A stretch of DNA of 64,000 nt from Palsa-883 sp963826975 (lineage in GTDB: Bacteria > Pseudomonadota > Alphaproteobacteria > Acetobacterales > Acetobacteraceae), in assembly GCA_963826975.1 (NCBI GenBank), contig CAWGZJ010000011.1, positions 434,001 through 498,000 of the forward strand, in the 5' to 3' direction. This document shows, one piece after another, positions 1 through 9,601 of this stretch (the stretch's first letter is position 1; every line of letters starts with the position of its first letter). Under the pieces are notes generated by a model, which did not search any database, was not told the DNA's origin, and saw nothing but the letters and a program-made list of their open reading frames with translations. The translations under genes and the position numbers were made by a program.

Positions 1-322
1 CGCCTATGAATCGAAGAAACCGCCGCGCCGGAACCGGCCATGTATCACCCGGTGCCGATTGACCGCTGAGTGTGGCAATCGGGACTCACCAGCGCATCAC
101 CCCCGCAGACGCAAGGTGCGGACTGCGATCAGCCGTCCGGAGCCGGCTAATTGAGGACAGGCCCTGGTCCAGCGTTTCCAAGGAACAACTCCGATCACGA
201 TGTATCCGAGACCGGCCCGCCGACCGATTGACGGAACCCGACGACAGGAGCGGTTTCATGGAATCGCCGCAGTAGTTACTCTGCGCAGAGCGCAACCCGG
301 TCGCACGCACCTGCAACAGTGA
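1..322. other. left-edge region without a supported gene
   Basis: No convincing coding sequence was found in these 322 bases. A short frame ending in TGA at 67-69 could be the 3' tail of a gene lying mostly to the left, but an in-frame stop at 7-9 limits it to 19 residues, so it is not called. The open frames at 72-275 (+) and 86-316 (-) have no recognisable composition or motif. Confidence 0.4.
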
Positions 323-2953
323 TCACGACAGCAACAGTTTCGCTTCCATCACGTCCGGTTCTTCCGGCAGGCGTCGGAGGCTGAAGCCGAGATGGCGCAT
401 AAAGGCCAGCATCGGCGCATTATCGGACAGCACCTGGCCCACCACCACGCGCATCCCACGCGTCCGCGCCCAGTCGATCAGCCGGTGCACCAGCCGGCTG
501 GCCAATCCCCTGCCTTTCATGTCCGGTTGTACGATTACAGCGATTTCCCCGCTCACGCCGTCCGGCTCCATCACCAGCCGCGCGACGCCGACCGTTTCAC
601 CGGTGACCTCGCGGATCGCGACGAAGGCCATTTCGCGATCGTAGTCGATTTGCGTCAGCCGCGCGGTCATCTCCGGCGACAACTCGCGCATCGCGGTGAA
701 GAAGCGGTAGCGGATATCCTCGGGCGACAGGCGGGCGAAGAACGCGGCGTGCTGCGCGGCATCCTCCGGACGGATCGGGCGGATGATCAGCCGCTCGCCG
801 CACGCGTCCCAGCGCTCGATCAGCTCGTCGGGATAGGGCGGGATCGCCAGCACGCCATGCTCGCCCGCCGGGCGCAGCCGCAACCACGCGTCGGCGGCCA
901 GCACGCCCTGTGCATCGACGAACAGCGGATTGATCTCCAGCGCCGCGATGTCCGGGAAGTCGACGATCAACTGGCTGACCCGCACCAGCGTCTCCGCCAC
1001 CGTATCGATCCGCGCCGCCGGCATGTCGCGGAAGGCGGCCAGCGTGCCCGCGGCGCGGGTGCGCGCGATCAGCGCGTGTGCCAGCGTCAGGTTCAGCGGC
1101 GGCAGGTCCATTGCGATATCACGCTGGACCTCGGCCGTGGTACCGCCCTGGCCGAACGCGATGGTCGGGCCGAACACCGCATCGTCGGCCACGCGGATCA
1201 GCAATTCGCGCGCCCGCGCGGCCTGCCGCTGCACCAGCAGCGTCACCGCCGCGCCCGGCGTGCGGCGCGCCTGATGCAGGGTCAGAGTCCGCGCCGCAAG
1301 TCGCACCTCGGCCGCATCATGCAGATCGAGCGCCAGGCCGCCGCGTGCCCGGCAACCCGGAGGCTGCGTGTCTCGCAGCTTGACCACCACAGGGTAGCCG
1401 AGCAGCGCGGCGGCGGTGACCGCGTCCTGTTCCGTGCTCACCGCGCGGCAAGGCACGGTCGGCACGCCGTATGCAGCGAGCACCGCCATCGCCTCGTCCT
1501 GCGCCAGATCCTGACGCCCGGCCGCGCGCAGGCGCTGGAACACCCCGTGCACCTCGTTCTGGTCGGCGGCGATCGAGACCACGCGGCTGTGCGGCACCTC
1601 GCGCGCCGCGGCACGATTGCGCCGGTCCTGCACCAAATGCAGGAAGCCGCGCACCGCCTGCTCCGGTGTGGCGAAGGCGGCCACGCCGGCCTTGACAAGT
1701 CGGTGCCGGTGGATGGCGCCGGTCGTTTCGCCCATCGCGGCGACCAGCAGCGGAAGCTTCACGGTGCCGCCGCACGCGGCCAACGCCTCCATCGCCGCGG
1801 CGTCCGGCGCGCCGGTCGGTGCGTGCACAACCAGGATGCCGCCCACCTCGGGCGCCCCGGCCAGCAGCGCCGCGACCTCGGCCAGCCGCAGCGGTGTGTC
1901 GGCGCCGACATAGACCGTGCCGTCGACAAGACCGGGACGGTTGGTGTTCTCGCGCAGCCCAGGTTCCGCCAATGCGGGCAGCCGCAGGCGCAGCACCGCC
2001 CGCGTCTCCGGCGTCAGCGTGGCGAGGCGCAATCCGTCACGCAGCACCGCGTCCGCCGCCATCCGCCCGGCGCAGGTTGCATTGGTGACAATGGCGAGTG
2101 CCTCACCGCGGGCCGGGCGGGCACGCGACAGGGTTTCCGCCGCGGTCAGCAGGTCCTCGAGGCGCGAGACGCACAGTACGCCGGCGCGGCGCAAAGCTGC
2201 CTCGAACGCCAGCTCGGCGTCGCCCGACTGGTCCAGCAGGCGGCCACCGGCACGGATCGCCACTACCGGGCGCAGCCGCGCCGCCGCCCGCGCAGCGGAC
2301 AGGAAAGCGCGGTGGTTCTTGATCAGCCGGACATCCAGCAGGATGGCGCCGGTGCCCGGGTCGCGCGCCAGCCAGTCCAGCGCCGCGCCGAAGCCGAGAT
2401 CGGCGTTGCCGCCGATGCCGATGATGTGACTGAAGCCGACGCCGTTCGGCCCGGCCCAGTCCAGCACCGCGCGACACAGCGAGGTCGACTGCGAGACCAG
2501 CGCGAGGCGTCCCACGGCCGGGGTCAGATGCGCGCGCGAGGCGTTCAAGCCCAGCCCCGGGATGACCAGCCCGAACGAGGCAGGCCCCAGCACGCGCACC
2601 CCGGTGCGTTGCACCAGCTCGGCCAGGCCATCGGCGTCCGCCAGCACCACCGCCGCAAAGCAGTTCTTCGCGGCGAGTGCGGGCAGCGCGTCCGCCACAG
2701 CATCCGGGTCTGCAATCACCGCGAGGTCGGGCGCGACCGGAAGGTCGGCAACCGATGGATAGGCCCGCACCCCGGCCACGGCCCGCAGCGTGGGATCGAC
2801 CGGCAGCACCGCCCCCTTGAAGCCGCCGTCGTGCAGGTTGCGCATCACCTCCGCGCCCATCCGCGTGCCGGCGCCGATCACCGCCACGGAGTCCGGGCGG
2901 AACAGCGCGGCGGGTGCGAAACGGCCGATCGGTTTGGCGTGGAGCAGGTTCAT
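323..2953 (-). CDS. bifunctional ADP-forming acyl-CoA synthetase / GNAT acetyltransferase (PatZ/Pat-like)
   Basis: About 876 residues with the layout of the PatZ/Pat protein-lysine acetyltransferase family. An N-terminal CoA-binding Rossmann domain (SVAVIGAGTRMGAEVMRNL, near residues 17-36) is followed by the succinyl-CoA-ligase-like domains, an ATP-grasp domain near residues 480-690, and a C-terminal GNAT domain (KGRGLASRLVHRLIDWA). In known family members the GNAT part acetylates lysines, for example on acetyl-CoA synthetase, while the large domain is often a catalytically silent acyl-CoA sensor; whether this copy makes acyl-CoA is unknown. The start is set at ATG 2951-2953. ATG 2966-2968 would add five residues, and the frame's extension to 3520 overlaps the divergent esterase and is not believed. 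Divergent from the next gene, with 126 bases between them. Confidence 0.88.
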   Translation of the reverse strand: MNLLHAKPIGRFAPAALFRPDSVAVIGAGTRMGAEVMRNLHDGGFKGAVLPVDPTLRAVAGVRAYPSVADLPVAPDLAVIADPDAVADALPALAAKNCFAAVVLADADGLAELVQRTGVRVLGPASFGLVIPGLGLNASRAHLTPAVGRLALVSQSTSLCRAVLDWAGPNGVGFSHIIGIGGNADLGFGAALDWLARDPGTGAILLDVRLIKNHRAFLSAARAAARLRPVVAIRAGGRLLDQSGDAELAFEAALRRAGVLCVSRLEDLLTAAETLSRARPARGEALAIVTNATCAGRMAADAVLRDGLRLATLTPETRAVLRLRLPALAEPGLRENTNRPGLVDGTVYVGADTPLRLAEVAALLAGAPEVGGILVVHAPTGAPDAAAMEALAACGGTVKLPLLVAAMGETTGAIHRHRLVKAGVAAFATPEQAVRGFLHLVQDRRNRAAAREVPHSRVVSIAADQNEVHGVFQRLRAAGRQDLAQDEAMAVLAAYGVPTVPCRAVSTEQDAVTAAALLGYPVVVKLRDTQPPGCRARGGLALDLHDAAEVRLAARTLTLHQARRTPGAAVTLLVQRQAARARELLIRVADDAVFGPTIAFGQGGTTAEVQRDIAMDLPPLNLTLAHALIARTRAAGTLAAFRDMPAARIDTVAETLVRVSQLIVDFPDIAALEINPLFVDAQGVLAADAWLRLRPAGEHGVLAIPPYPDELIERWDACGERLIIRPIRPEDAAQHAAFFARLSPEDIRYRFFTAMRELSPEMTARLTQIDYDREMAFVAIREVTGETVGVARLVMEPDGVSGEIAVIVQPDMKGRGLASRLVHRLIDWARTRGMRVVVGQVLSDNAPMLAFMRHLGFSLRRLPEEPDVMEAKLLLS

Positions 2954-3079
2954 GTTGCACGGCAGCATAGGCGCATCGGAGTCGCACCTCACCAGCGCGG
3001 CTGCATTGCCAATACGCCAAAGCCGTCGTTGCATGCGAATGGACACGGCACCGTTCGCCGAGCAGCCGGAGGGACAGAC

Positions 3080-4024
3080 ATGGTCGACACATCGCGCATG
3101 GATCCAGAAATGCTGCAATTCCAGCGCGAAGCCGAAGAATACGCGAAGAATTTCCCACCGGTTCGGGTGGAACTTCCGCTCGATCCGCACCGCGCGGTGA
3201 ACGACATCCTGGCACTGGGCACCGCCGCTGGAGGCCCGGTGATGGCAGAGACCACCGACCGCTGGGTTGCCGCCCGCGGCCGGCGCATCTTCTGCCGCGT
3301 CTATCGCCCGCGCACCGATCGAGCGCTGCCGACTCTGATGTATTTCCATGGCGGCGGCTGGGTGTGGTCCTCGGTCGACACGCACGACCGGTTGGCGCGC
3401 GAATACGCCGCCGCCGGTGAGGTCGCTGTGGTCAGTGTCGACTACGCGCTGTCGCCCGAGGCCAAGTTCCCGCAGGCCGTGGAGGAATGCGCCGCGGTCA
3501 CCAGGCATGTCGCCGCGCACGGCGCCGAGTGGGGCCTTGATCCGTCATCCCTGTTCGTCGGCGGAGATTCCGCCGGTGGCAACCTGGCGCTGGCCACCGC
3601 GCTGCTGCTGCGCGACACCGGCGGCCCGGCGTTGCGCGGCATCCTCGCAGTCTACCCGGTCTGCGACAGCGGCCTGGACACCGCGAGCTACCAGGAATTC
3701 GCCACCGGCCACGGCCTGACGCACGAGCGGATGAGCTTCTACTGGAGCGTCTACGTGCCGCACGCGGCGGATCGGCACCATCCGCTGGCCGCACCGCTGC
3801 GCGCGGACCTGACTGGGTTGCCGCCGGTGCTCGTGCAACTGGCGGAACTGGACGTGCTGCGGTCGGAGGGCGAGGCAATGGCAGCCAAGTTGAAGGCGGC
3901 GGGCGTGAAGGTTGATTTGGAGGTCTTCCCCGGCGTCGTGCACGGGTTCATGCGGGCGATGGCGACAGTGGGTAAGGCCCGGGATGCGGTGGAGAAGGCC
4001 GGGGCGTGGCTGCGGGGCACGTAG
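3080..4024 (+). CDS. alpha/beta hydrolase, HSL-type carboxylesterase/lipase
   Basis: 314-residue alpha/beta hydrolase of the hormone-sensitive-lipase (family IV) type. The oxyanion-hole motif HGGGW, the nucleophile elbow GDSAGGN, an acid in AELDVLRSEG and the C-terminal His in VVHGFM give the complete Ser-Asp-His triad. No signal peptide is seen, so it is probably cytoplasmic and hydrolyses short-chain esters. The start ATG is preceded by GGAGGG with good spacing. It is transcribed away from the PatZ-like gene. The physiological substrate cannot be told from the sequence. Confidence 0.9.
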   Translation: MVDTSRMDPEMLQFQREAEEYAKNFPPVRVELPLDPHRAVNDILALGTAAGGPVMAETTDRWVAARGRRIFCRVYRPRTDRALPTLMYFHGGGWVWSSVDTHDRLAREYAAAGEVAVVSVDYALSPEAKFPQAVEECAAVTRHVAAHGAEWGLDPSSLFVGGDSAGGNLALATALLLRDTGGPALRGILAVYPVCDSGLDTASYQEFATGHGLTHERMSFYWSVYVPHAADRHHPLAAPLRADLTGLPPVLVQLAELDVLRSEGEAMAAKLKAAGVKVDLEVFPGVVHGFMRAMATVGKARDAVEKAGAWLRGT

Positions 4025-4129
4025 GGCGCGGCAGGAACTTCCAGCACGTATCCTAACACCAATCGCACTTCTGCCTGTAAGGTCAACTACGATAGCTGGT
4101 AATACGGCGCACGCAATCGGAGACGTGTA

Positions 4130-4624
4130 TTGGAGCTGATAGACATTATCGGTGCAAAACGCCAACATCTTGAGAGACTAGCAAACCAAAAGGGTGCCGC
4201 AGGCGAAATTGCCGTGGTGGGCGCGAATGGCCATTGGGTGAGCCGACCAAAAGGAAAGGCCCTAAAGGTGCTGATGTCGGCTCTGCGAGAGAGCGGCATA
4301 TTGATAAAGCCATCTAGCTTCGACGCGATTGCGATCCCGAACGCGATACAGGTAGATTTTCGGAACATTGCTTCTGTGACTGCCGGATTGCAGCATATGG
4401 TCTTTGTAGAGATCAAGACCGCGAACCAATCGCGGGTGAAAGCGGATTTTTCGGGTTTTTTCTTTGCTTTGACCGAGAATGAGATTACGGCATCAGATGT
4501 GCTCGGGGCGCGGCATCGGGTTCTCCTATATAACAGGACCACGGATAGCCGTCTCCTGACATCCGTGCCGGAGATAATCGCACGTGCCAGATCGACAACT
4601 TGGCAAGTTTCCGTTCAACTGTGA
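4130..4624 (+). CDS. hypothetical protein with possible PD-(D/E)XK-like core
   Basis: 164 residues, not confidently recognised. It starts at TTG with GGAG seven bases upstream; an in-frame stop at 4100-4102 limits any extension. GC content is clearly lower than the neighbours (about 50 %), suggesting horizontal acquisition. The middle reads SSFDAIAIPN, then VFVEIKTANQSRV, then FSGFFFALTENE. An Asp followed by an (E)xK pair on a hydrophobic strand resembles the active site of restriction-endonuclease-like folds, and the EIKTA-type segment also recalls nuclease-related NERD/DUF3883-type proteins. No modification methylase or helicase lies beside it. Function is only suggested. Confidence 0.6.
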   Translation: MELIDIIGAKRQHLERLANQKGAAGEIAVVGANGHWVSRPKGKALKVLMSALRESGILIKPSSFDAIAIPNAIQVDFRNIASVTAGLQHMVFVEIKTANQSRVKADFSGFFFALTENEITASDVLGARHRVLLYNRTTDSRLLTSVPEIIARARSTTWQVSVQL

Positions 4625-4768
4625 GCGCGGCAGCGGACCGGCTGCGTGTGAAGCTTCAGTCACCAGCGCCGTATCTTGCATAAACAACTTTGCGCACTCC
4701 GCATGCTCTGCGGTGCATCGTTTTGCAGTGCGGGGAACGACTGGGCCTTGGACCGTATCCGGGGCAGT

Positions 4769-5701
4769 CTACAACGCCAACCGCCGCCAGGCCCCGAACT
4801 CCCCCACAATCCCCCGCCGGAACGCCAGCACGCACACGACAAAAATCGCCCCCTGCGTCACCGTCACCCACGACCCGAACTGCGCCAGGTAGTTCTCCAT
4901 CGCGGTCACCACCACCGCGCCTGCGACCGGCCCGAACACCGTCCCCAGCCCGCCCAGCAGCGTGGTCAGCACTACCTCACCCGAGGTCGAATAATGCACA
5001 TCGGTCAGCGTCGCGATGCCGAATACGATCGCCTTGGTTCCACCCGCCACGCCCGACAGCATGCAGGACAGGACGAAAGCGATCAGCTTGTAGTCGTCGG
5101 TCCGATACCCCAACGACGTGGCGCGCGGCTCGTTCTCCCGGATCGCCTTCAGCACCTGGCCGAACGGAGAATGGATGATGCGATGGATCAGCAGAAAGCC
5201 CGCGATGAACACCGCCGCGACAACCCAATACATCGTCATGTCGTCGTTCAGGTTCAGCACCCCGAACAGATGCCCGCGCGGCACCTGCTGGATGCCGTCC
5301 TCCCCACCGGTGAACGGCGCTTCCAGGCAGAAGAAATACACCATCTGCGCGAGCGCCAAGGTAATCATCGCGAAATAAATACCCGACCGCCGGATCGCCA
5401 GATATCCCAGGCACAGGCCCAGCGCGGCCCCCGTCGCGCCCCCCAACAGGATCGCAATCACCGCATCGACATGCCAGAACTTGATGCACCAGGCCGCCAC
5501 ATAGCTGCCCATGCCGAAGAACGCTGCCTGGCCAAACGACAGCAGCCCGACATAGCCAATCATCAGGTTGAACGCGCACGCGAACAACGCCGCGCACAAC
5601 ACCCGCATCAGGAATACCGGATACAGCACATACGGACACACCACGATCAGCGCCAGCATGGCCAGGAAGCCGATCCACTGAGGGCGGGAAAACCCAAACA
5701 T
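4769..5701 (-). CDS. livM: branched-chain amino-acid ABC transporter permease (LivM type)
   Basis: 310-residue inner-membrane permease with the LivM family layout: about eight to ten hydrophobic segments and the conserved stretch AFNLMIGYVGLLSFGQAAFFG near the N-terminus. It ends the transcript livH-livM, one base after the livH stop, so the two are almost certainly translated together. It pairs with the livH product, the two ATPases encoded at 8.1-9.5 kb and the binding protein at 6.6-7.9 kb. The imported substrate may be a branched-chain amino acid or another compound such as urea or an aromatic acid; the family is broad. Confidence 0.9.
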   Translation of the reverse strand: MFGFSRPQWIGFLAMLALIVVCPYVLYPVFLMRVLCAALFACAFNLMIGYVGLLSFGQAAFFGMGSYVAAWCIKFWHVDAVIAILLGGATGAALGLCLGYLAIRRSGIYFAMITLALAQMVYFFCLEAPFTGGEDGIQQVPRGHLFGVLNLNDDMTMYWVVAAVFIAGFLLIHRIIHSPFGQVLKAIRENEPRATSLGYRTDDYKLIAFVLSCMLSGVAGGTKAIVFGIATLTDVHYSTSGEVVLTTLLGGLGTVFGPVAGAVVVTAMENYLAQFGSWVTVTQGAIFVVCVLAFRRGIVGEFGAWRRLAL

Positions 5702-5702
5702 T

Positions 5703-6590
5703 TCAGGCTCGCTTTCCGAACAATCCGTGCGGCAGCGTCAGCAGCACAATCACCATCACCAGGAACACCACCGTCGCCGACGCTTCCGGGTAGAACACTT
5801 TGGTCAGTCCCTCGACCACGCCAAGCGCGAAACCGGTGACGATCGAGCCCAGGATCGAGCCCATCCCACCAATCACCACCACGGCAAACACGGTGTTGAT
5901 GAAATTGTCGCCCATGTTGGGGTTCACCGAGTAGATCGGCGCCGCCAACACTCCGGCGAAGGCCGCCAGCGCGACGCCGCCGCCGTAGGTCAGCGTGATA
6001 AGCCGAGGCACATCCACGCCGAACGCCTGCACCAGCGGCGCATTCTCGGTCGCCGCGCGCAGGGTCGCGCCGAGCGAGGTCTTCTCGATCAGCCCCCAGG
6101 TGCCCAGGCACACTACCGCCGCGGCCAGAACCACCCAGCCGCGGTAATTCGGCAGGAACATGAAGCCCAGATCGGTAGCGCCTTGCAGCACGTCGGGAAT
6201 GCGATACGGCAGGCCTGAGCTGCCGTAATAGTTACGGAACAATCCCTGGATCACCAGCGCCAGGCCGAAGGTCAGCAGCAGGCCGTACAGGTGATCCAGC
6301 TTGTACAGCCGGCTGATCACCAACCGCTCCAGCACGATGCCAAAGACGCCGACGATCAGCGGAGCCAGGATCAGCGCCGGAAAATAGCCGATCCCGGCGT
6401 AGTTCAGCAGCATCCAGGCGGCGAAGGCGCCCATCATGAACAGTGCGCCGTGCGCGAAGTTGATAATGTTCAGCATGCCGAAGATCACCGCGAGGCCGAG
6501 CGACAGCATCGCGTAGAAGGCACCGTTGATCAGGCCAAGCAGAAGCTGGCCGAACAGCAACGGTCCCGGAATACCGAAGATCATGATCAT
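5703..6590 (-). CDS. livH: branched-chain amino-acid ABC transporter permease (LivH type)
   Basis: 295-residue integral membrane protein of the LivH family, with the characteristic LNIINFAHGALFMMGAFAA stretch near residues 39-57 and alternating hydrophobic helices. It forms the permease heterodimer with LivM, encoded immediately downstream (one-base gap). Two in-frame ATGs (MIMIFG) make the start uncertain by two codons. The 41-base gap to the binding-protein gene upstream fits a single transcript running from the binding protein through livM. Confidence 0.9.
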   Translation of the reverse strand: MIMIFGIPGPLLFGQLLLGLINGAFYAMLSLGLAVIFGMLNIINFAHGALFMMGAFAAWMLLNYAGIGYFPALILAPLIVGVFGIVLERLVISRLYKLDHLYGLLLTFGLALVIQGLFRNYYGSSGLPYRIPDVLQGATDLGFMFLPNYRGWVVLAAAVVCLGTWGLIEKTSLGATLRAATENAPLVQAFGVDVPRLITLTYGGGVALAAFAGVLAAPIYSVNPNMGDNFINTVFAVVVIGGMGSILGSIVTGFALGVVEGLTKVFYPEASATVVFLVMVIVLLTLPHGLFGKRA

Positions 6591-6631
6591 GGTGCGGCAG
6601 CCATCTTCGCCTCTTTGCTACTCGCGTTACC

Positions 6632-7852
6632 TCAGGCCTTGACCAGCGAACAGCCGCCCTTGTCGAGCGGACGGAACGCCTGGTCGGCCGGCGTGGTCGC
6701 AACCAGCTTGTAGTAGTCCCACGGACCCTTGCTCTCCGACGGTTTCTTGACCTCCCACAGATAGGCGGGATGCAGCGCGCGGCCGTCGAGCCGGATCGAA
6801 CCGGGTCCGAAGCAGTCGTCATCGGTCGGCATCGCCTTCAGGCGGGCGACGGTAGCCGCGCCGTCGGCCTTCGCTGCCGCCACACCCATTGCGGAGGCGA
6901 CTTTCAGGTAATGCAGCGTGCTGGAATACACGCCGGCCTGCACCATGGTCGGACGTGCGCCACCTGCCCTCGGTGAAAACCGGGCAGAAAAGGCGCGGGT
7001 TTTGTCGTTCATGTCCCAATAGAAGCTGTCGGTCAGCACGATGCCCTGCGCCGTCTCCAGCCCGAGGGAGTGCACGTCGGTCAGGAACAGCAGCAGCCCG
7101 GCAAGCTGCATCTTGATGCCGAATTCCTTGGCCTGCTTGATCGTGTTGATGGTGTCGGTGCCGGCATTGGCCAGTCCCAACACCTTGGCTCCGCTCGACT
7201 GCGCCTGAATCAGGTAGGACGAAAAATCGGTGGTGCCGGGGAACGGATACGCAATACTCCCCATGACCTTGCCGCCCGCCTCGGTGACGAATGACGTGGT
7301 ATCGCGTTGCAGCGCATGCCCGAAGGCGTAGTCGGCGGTGATGAAGAACCACGACGTGCCGCCCGCCTTCACCATCGCGCCGCCGGTCGACTTCGCCAGC
7401 ATATACGTATCGTAGACCCAATGGATCGTATTCGCGTTGCACTGTGCGCCGGTCAGGTCGGACGACGCGGCACCGGAGTTGATGTAGACCTTGTTCTTCT
7501 CCTTGGCGACGCCGGCAACGGCAAGCGCCACCCCGGAGTTCGCCACCTCAACGACCAGATCGACACCGTCGCGGTCGAACCACTGCCGTACGATGCTGGT
7601 GCCGATATCGGGCTTGTTCTGGTGGTCCGCCGACAACACCTCGACCTTCATGCCCTTGCCGCTGACGCCGTACTCTTCCAGTGCCTGATGCACCGCCGCG
7701 ATCGCGCCCGGGCCGGCAAGATCCTTGTAGGGGCCCGACAGGTCGGTCAGGCAGCCGATTTTCAGCACTGGCTCCGCCTGAGCGCGGGCACGCGCCAGCG
7801 GCAACGCCGTGGCGGCGGCCGTGGTCAGCAGAGCGCGGCGGGAGATGGTCAT
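6632..7852 (-). CDS. branched-chain amino-acid ABC transporter substrate-binding protein
   Basis: About 406 residues of a periplasmic type-I binding protein (LivK/LivJ-like). The N-terminus MTISRRALLTTAAATAL has a twin-arginine pair, a hydrophobic stretch and an Ala-rich cleavage region, so export by Tat is likely. The mature part begins EPVLKIGCLTDLSGPYKDL, typical of these proteins. ATG at 7850-7852 is preferred over one eleven codons upstream because it gives a compact signal peptide and has an AGAGGA-like site before it. It heads the transcript binding protein-livH-livM. A palindromic repeat separates it from the ATPase genes. Confidence 0.88.
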   Translation of the reverse strand: MTISRRALLTTAAATALPLARARAQAEPVLKIGCLTDLSGPYKDLAGPGAIAAVHQALEEYGVSGKGMKVEVLSADHQNKPDIGTSIVRQWFDRDGVDLVVEVANSGVALAVAGVAKEKNKVYINSGAASSDLTGAQCNANTIHWVYDTYMLAKSTGGAMVKAGGTSWFFITADYAFGHALQRDTTSFVTEAGGKVMGSIAYPFPGTTDFSSYLIQAQSSGAKVLGLANAGTDTINTIKQAKEFGIKMQLAGLLLFLTDVHSLGLETAQGIVLTDSFYWDMNDKTRAFSARFSPRAGGARPTMVQAGVYSSTLHYLKVASAMGVAAAKADGAATVARLKAMPTDDDCFGPGSIRLDGRALHPAYLWEVKKPSESKGPWDYYKLVATTPADQAFRPLDKGGCSLVKA

Positions 7853-7911
7853 GGGCGAATCCTCTCGTTGTGAAGTCGAAGTCATCCGCGTTCCGGCGGC
7901 GGTCCGACCGT

Positions 7912-8077
7912 TATACCAGCGGCCGAAAGTATTGACGTACGCTGCCCACCCCCGTCATGCCGGCGCAGGCCGGCATCCACGACTTGCCTTTGTCGCGCCA
8001 AAGAAAGTCGTGGATACCGGCCTGCGCCGGCATGACGACGGGAGGGCGCCGAAGAGTCGATCATTCGGCCACTGGTA
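7912..8077. repeat. nested palindromic repeat between the two halves of the liv locus
   Basis: An inner palindrome (7951-8041) has arms beginning GTCATGCCGGCGCAGGCCGG and a core of the ATCCACGACTT type. It is flanked by an outer inverted pair, TACCAGCGGCCGAA on the left (about 7915-7928) and TTCGGCCACTGGTA on the right. It lies between livF and the binding-protein gene. The inner part belongs to the same family as the copies at 13249, 19583 and 58884; the outer part resembles the hairpins at 56163 and 56250. Such elements can act as transcription attenuators or mRNA stabilisers, which is inference here. Confidence 0.85.
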
Positions 8078-8773
8078 TTAAACACCAAGATACTCGTGCA
8101 GCTTGTCCATATTGGCTTCCAGCGCATGGTTCGGGATCATGTCGATTACCCGCCCGTTCTCCATCACGTAGTGCCGGTCTGCGACAGTCGCGGCGAACCG
8201 AAAATTCTGTTCCACCAGCAGCACGGTGAAACCGCGATTCTTGATCTCGCGGATGGTTCGCCCGATCTGCTGCACGATCACCGGCGCCAGGCCCTCGGTC
8301 GGCTCATCCAGCAGCAGCAGTTTGGCCCCGGTGCGCAGGATGCGCGCGATCGCCAGCATCTGCTGCTCACCGCCCGACAGCCGCGTGCCGTGCGAGGTGC
8401 CGGAGCGTTCCTTCAGGTTGGGAAACAATGTGAAGATCGTGTCGATGTCCAGCCCGCCGGGTGCGATCACCGGCGGCAGCAACAGATTCTCCATCACGTT
8501 GAGCGAGCCGAAGATGCCGCGCTCCTCCGGGCAAAAGGCAATGCCGGCGCGGGCGATGGTGTTCGGCATCAGCGCGACCGTCTCGGCGCCGCGAAAGCGG
8601 ATGTTGCCCTCGCGCCGCGGCACCAGACCCATCACCGACTTCATCGTCGTGGTCTTGCCGGCTCCGTTGCGGCCAAGCAGGGTCACCACCTCGCCCTCGC
8701 GCACCTCGAAATCGACGCCGTGCAGGATGTGGCTCTCGCCGTACCAGGCGTTCAGGTTGCTGACCTCAAGCAT
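8078..8773 (-). CDS. livF: branched-chain amino-acid ABC transporter ATP-binding protein (LivF type)
   Basis: 231-residue ABC ATPase. Walker A is GRNGAGKT, the signature is LSGGEQQMLAIAR and Walker B is LLLLDEPTEGLAP, all in LivF form. The start ATG overlaps the end of livG by eight bases, showing translational coupling. It energises import through LivH-LivM together with LivG. Its stop codon abuts the repeat-bearing spacer before the binding-protein gene. Confidence 0.92.
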   Translation of the reverse strand: MLEVSNLNAWYGESHILHGVDFEVREGEVVTLLGRNGAGKTTTMKSVMGLVPRREGNIRFRGAETVALMPNTIARAGIAFCPEERGIFGSLNVMENLLLPPVIAPGGLDIDTIFTLFPNLKERSGTSHGTRLSGGEQQMLAIARILRTGAKLLLLDEPTEGLAPVIVQQIGRTIREIKNRGFTVLLVEQNFRFAATVADRHYVMENGRVIDMIPNHALEANMDKLHEYLGV

Positions 8774-9518
8774 CGCTGGATCCCAGGTAGGCGGCGATCA
8801 CCTCGGGGTTCTTCGACACCGTGGCATAGTCGCCCTCGGCCAGCACCTTTCCGCGGGTCAGCACGGTGATGATGTCGCACAGCCCCTCGACCACCGACAG
8901 GTTGTGCTCCACCATCAGGATGGTGCGCCCCTCTCGCACCCGCCCGATCAGCTCGACGATCCGGTGCACGTCGTCGTGCGCCATCCCGGCGGTCGGCTCG
9001 TCCAGCAGCAGCATCTCCGGATCGAGCGCCAGCGTGGTGGCGATCTCCAGCGCCCGCTTGCGCCCATACGGCAGCTCGACGACCACCGAGTTGACGTATT
9101 CCGATAGCCCCACATCGAACAGCAACTCGCGCGCGCGATCGTTGTAGACATCCAACGTCCTCTCCGACCGCCAGAAATCAAAACTGGCGCCACGCTTACG
9201 CTGCAACGCCAGGCGCACGTTCTCGAGCGCCGTCAGATGGGGAAACACCGCCGAGATCTGGAAGCTGCGCACCAGGCCAAGCCGCGCCACCTGGGCCGGC
9301 TTCAGGCCGGTGATGTCGCGTCCCTTGAAATGAATGGTGCCGCGCGTCGGCGCCAGAAACTTCGTCAGCAGATTGAAGCAGGTAGTCTTGCCCGCGCCAT
9401 TGGGTCCGATCAGGGCGTGAATTGACCCCGCACGCACCTTGAGCGCGACGTCGTCCACGGCGAGGAAACCGCCAAACTCTCGGGTCAGCCCGACGGTCTC
9501 CAGGATGGTGTCATTCAC
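8766..9518 (-). CDS. livG: branched-chain amino-acid ABC transporter ATP-binding protein (LivG type)
   Basis: About 250 residues of an ABC ATPase in the LivG subfamily: Walker A GPNGAGKT, a long LivG-specific insert containing RSFQISAVFPHLTALENV, and Walker B LLLDEPTAGMAHDD. In place of the usual LSGGQ signature this subfamily carries the LPYGRKRALEIATTLA type, which is seen here. GTG at 9516-9518 is preferred because a GGGAG site lies about ten bases upstream; an ATG at 9564-9566 would add 16 residues. It is the first gene of the livG-livF pair. Confidence 0.9.
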   Translation of the reverse strand: MNDTILETVGLTREFGGFLAVDDVALKVRAGSIHALIGPNGAGKTTCFNLLTKFLAPTRGTIHFKGRDITGLKPAQVARLGLVRSFQISAVFPHLTALENVRLALQRKRGASFDFWRSERTLDVYNDRARELLFDVGLSEYVNSVVVELPYGRKRALEIATTLALDPEMLLLDEPTAGMAHDDVHRIVELIGRVREGRTILMVEHNLSVVEGLCDIITVLTRGKVLAEGDYATVSKNPEVIAAYLGSSDA

Positions 9519-9601
9519 CCCCGGACGTCTCCCTGCTTTGATGCCTGATGCCGGGGTCATTTGCATATCGGCGTCCTGCGCACAAGCCGGGACCCGCTTC
9601 G

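Noticed and set aside
1..69. C-terminal end of a gene entering from the left
   Set aside because: The candidate frame has a stop at 7-9, and the remaining 19 residues cannot be assigned.
392..3079. Very long open frame on the plus strand opposite the PatZ-like gene
   Set aside because: It is the antisense shadow of a conserved gene, His/Arg/Gln-rich with no domain; only its end (3080-4024) is real.
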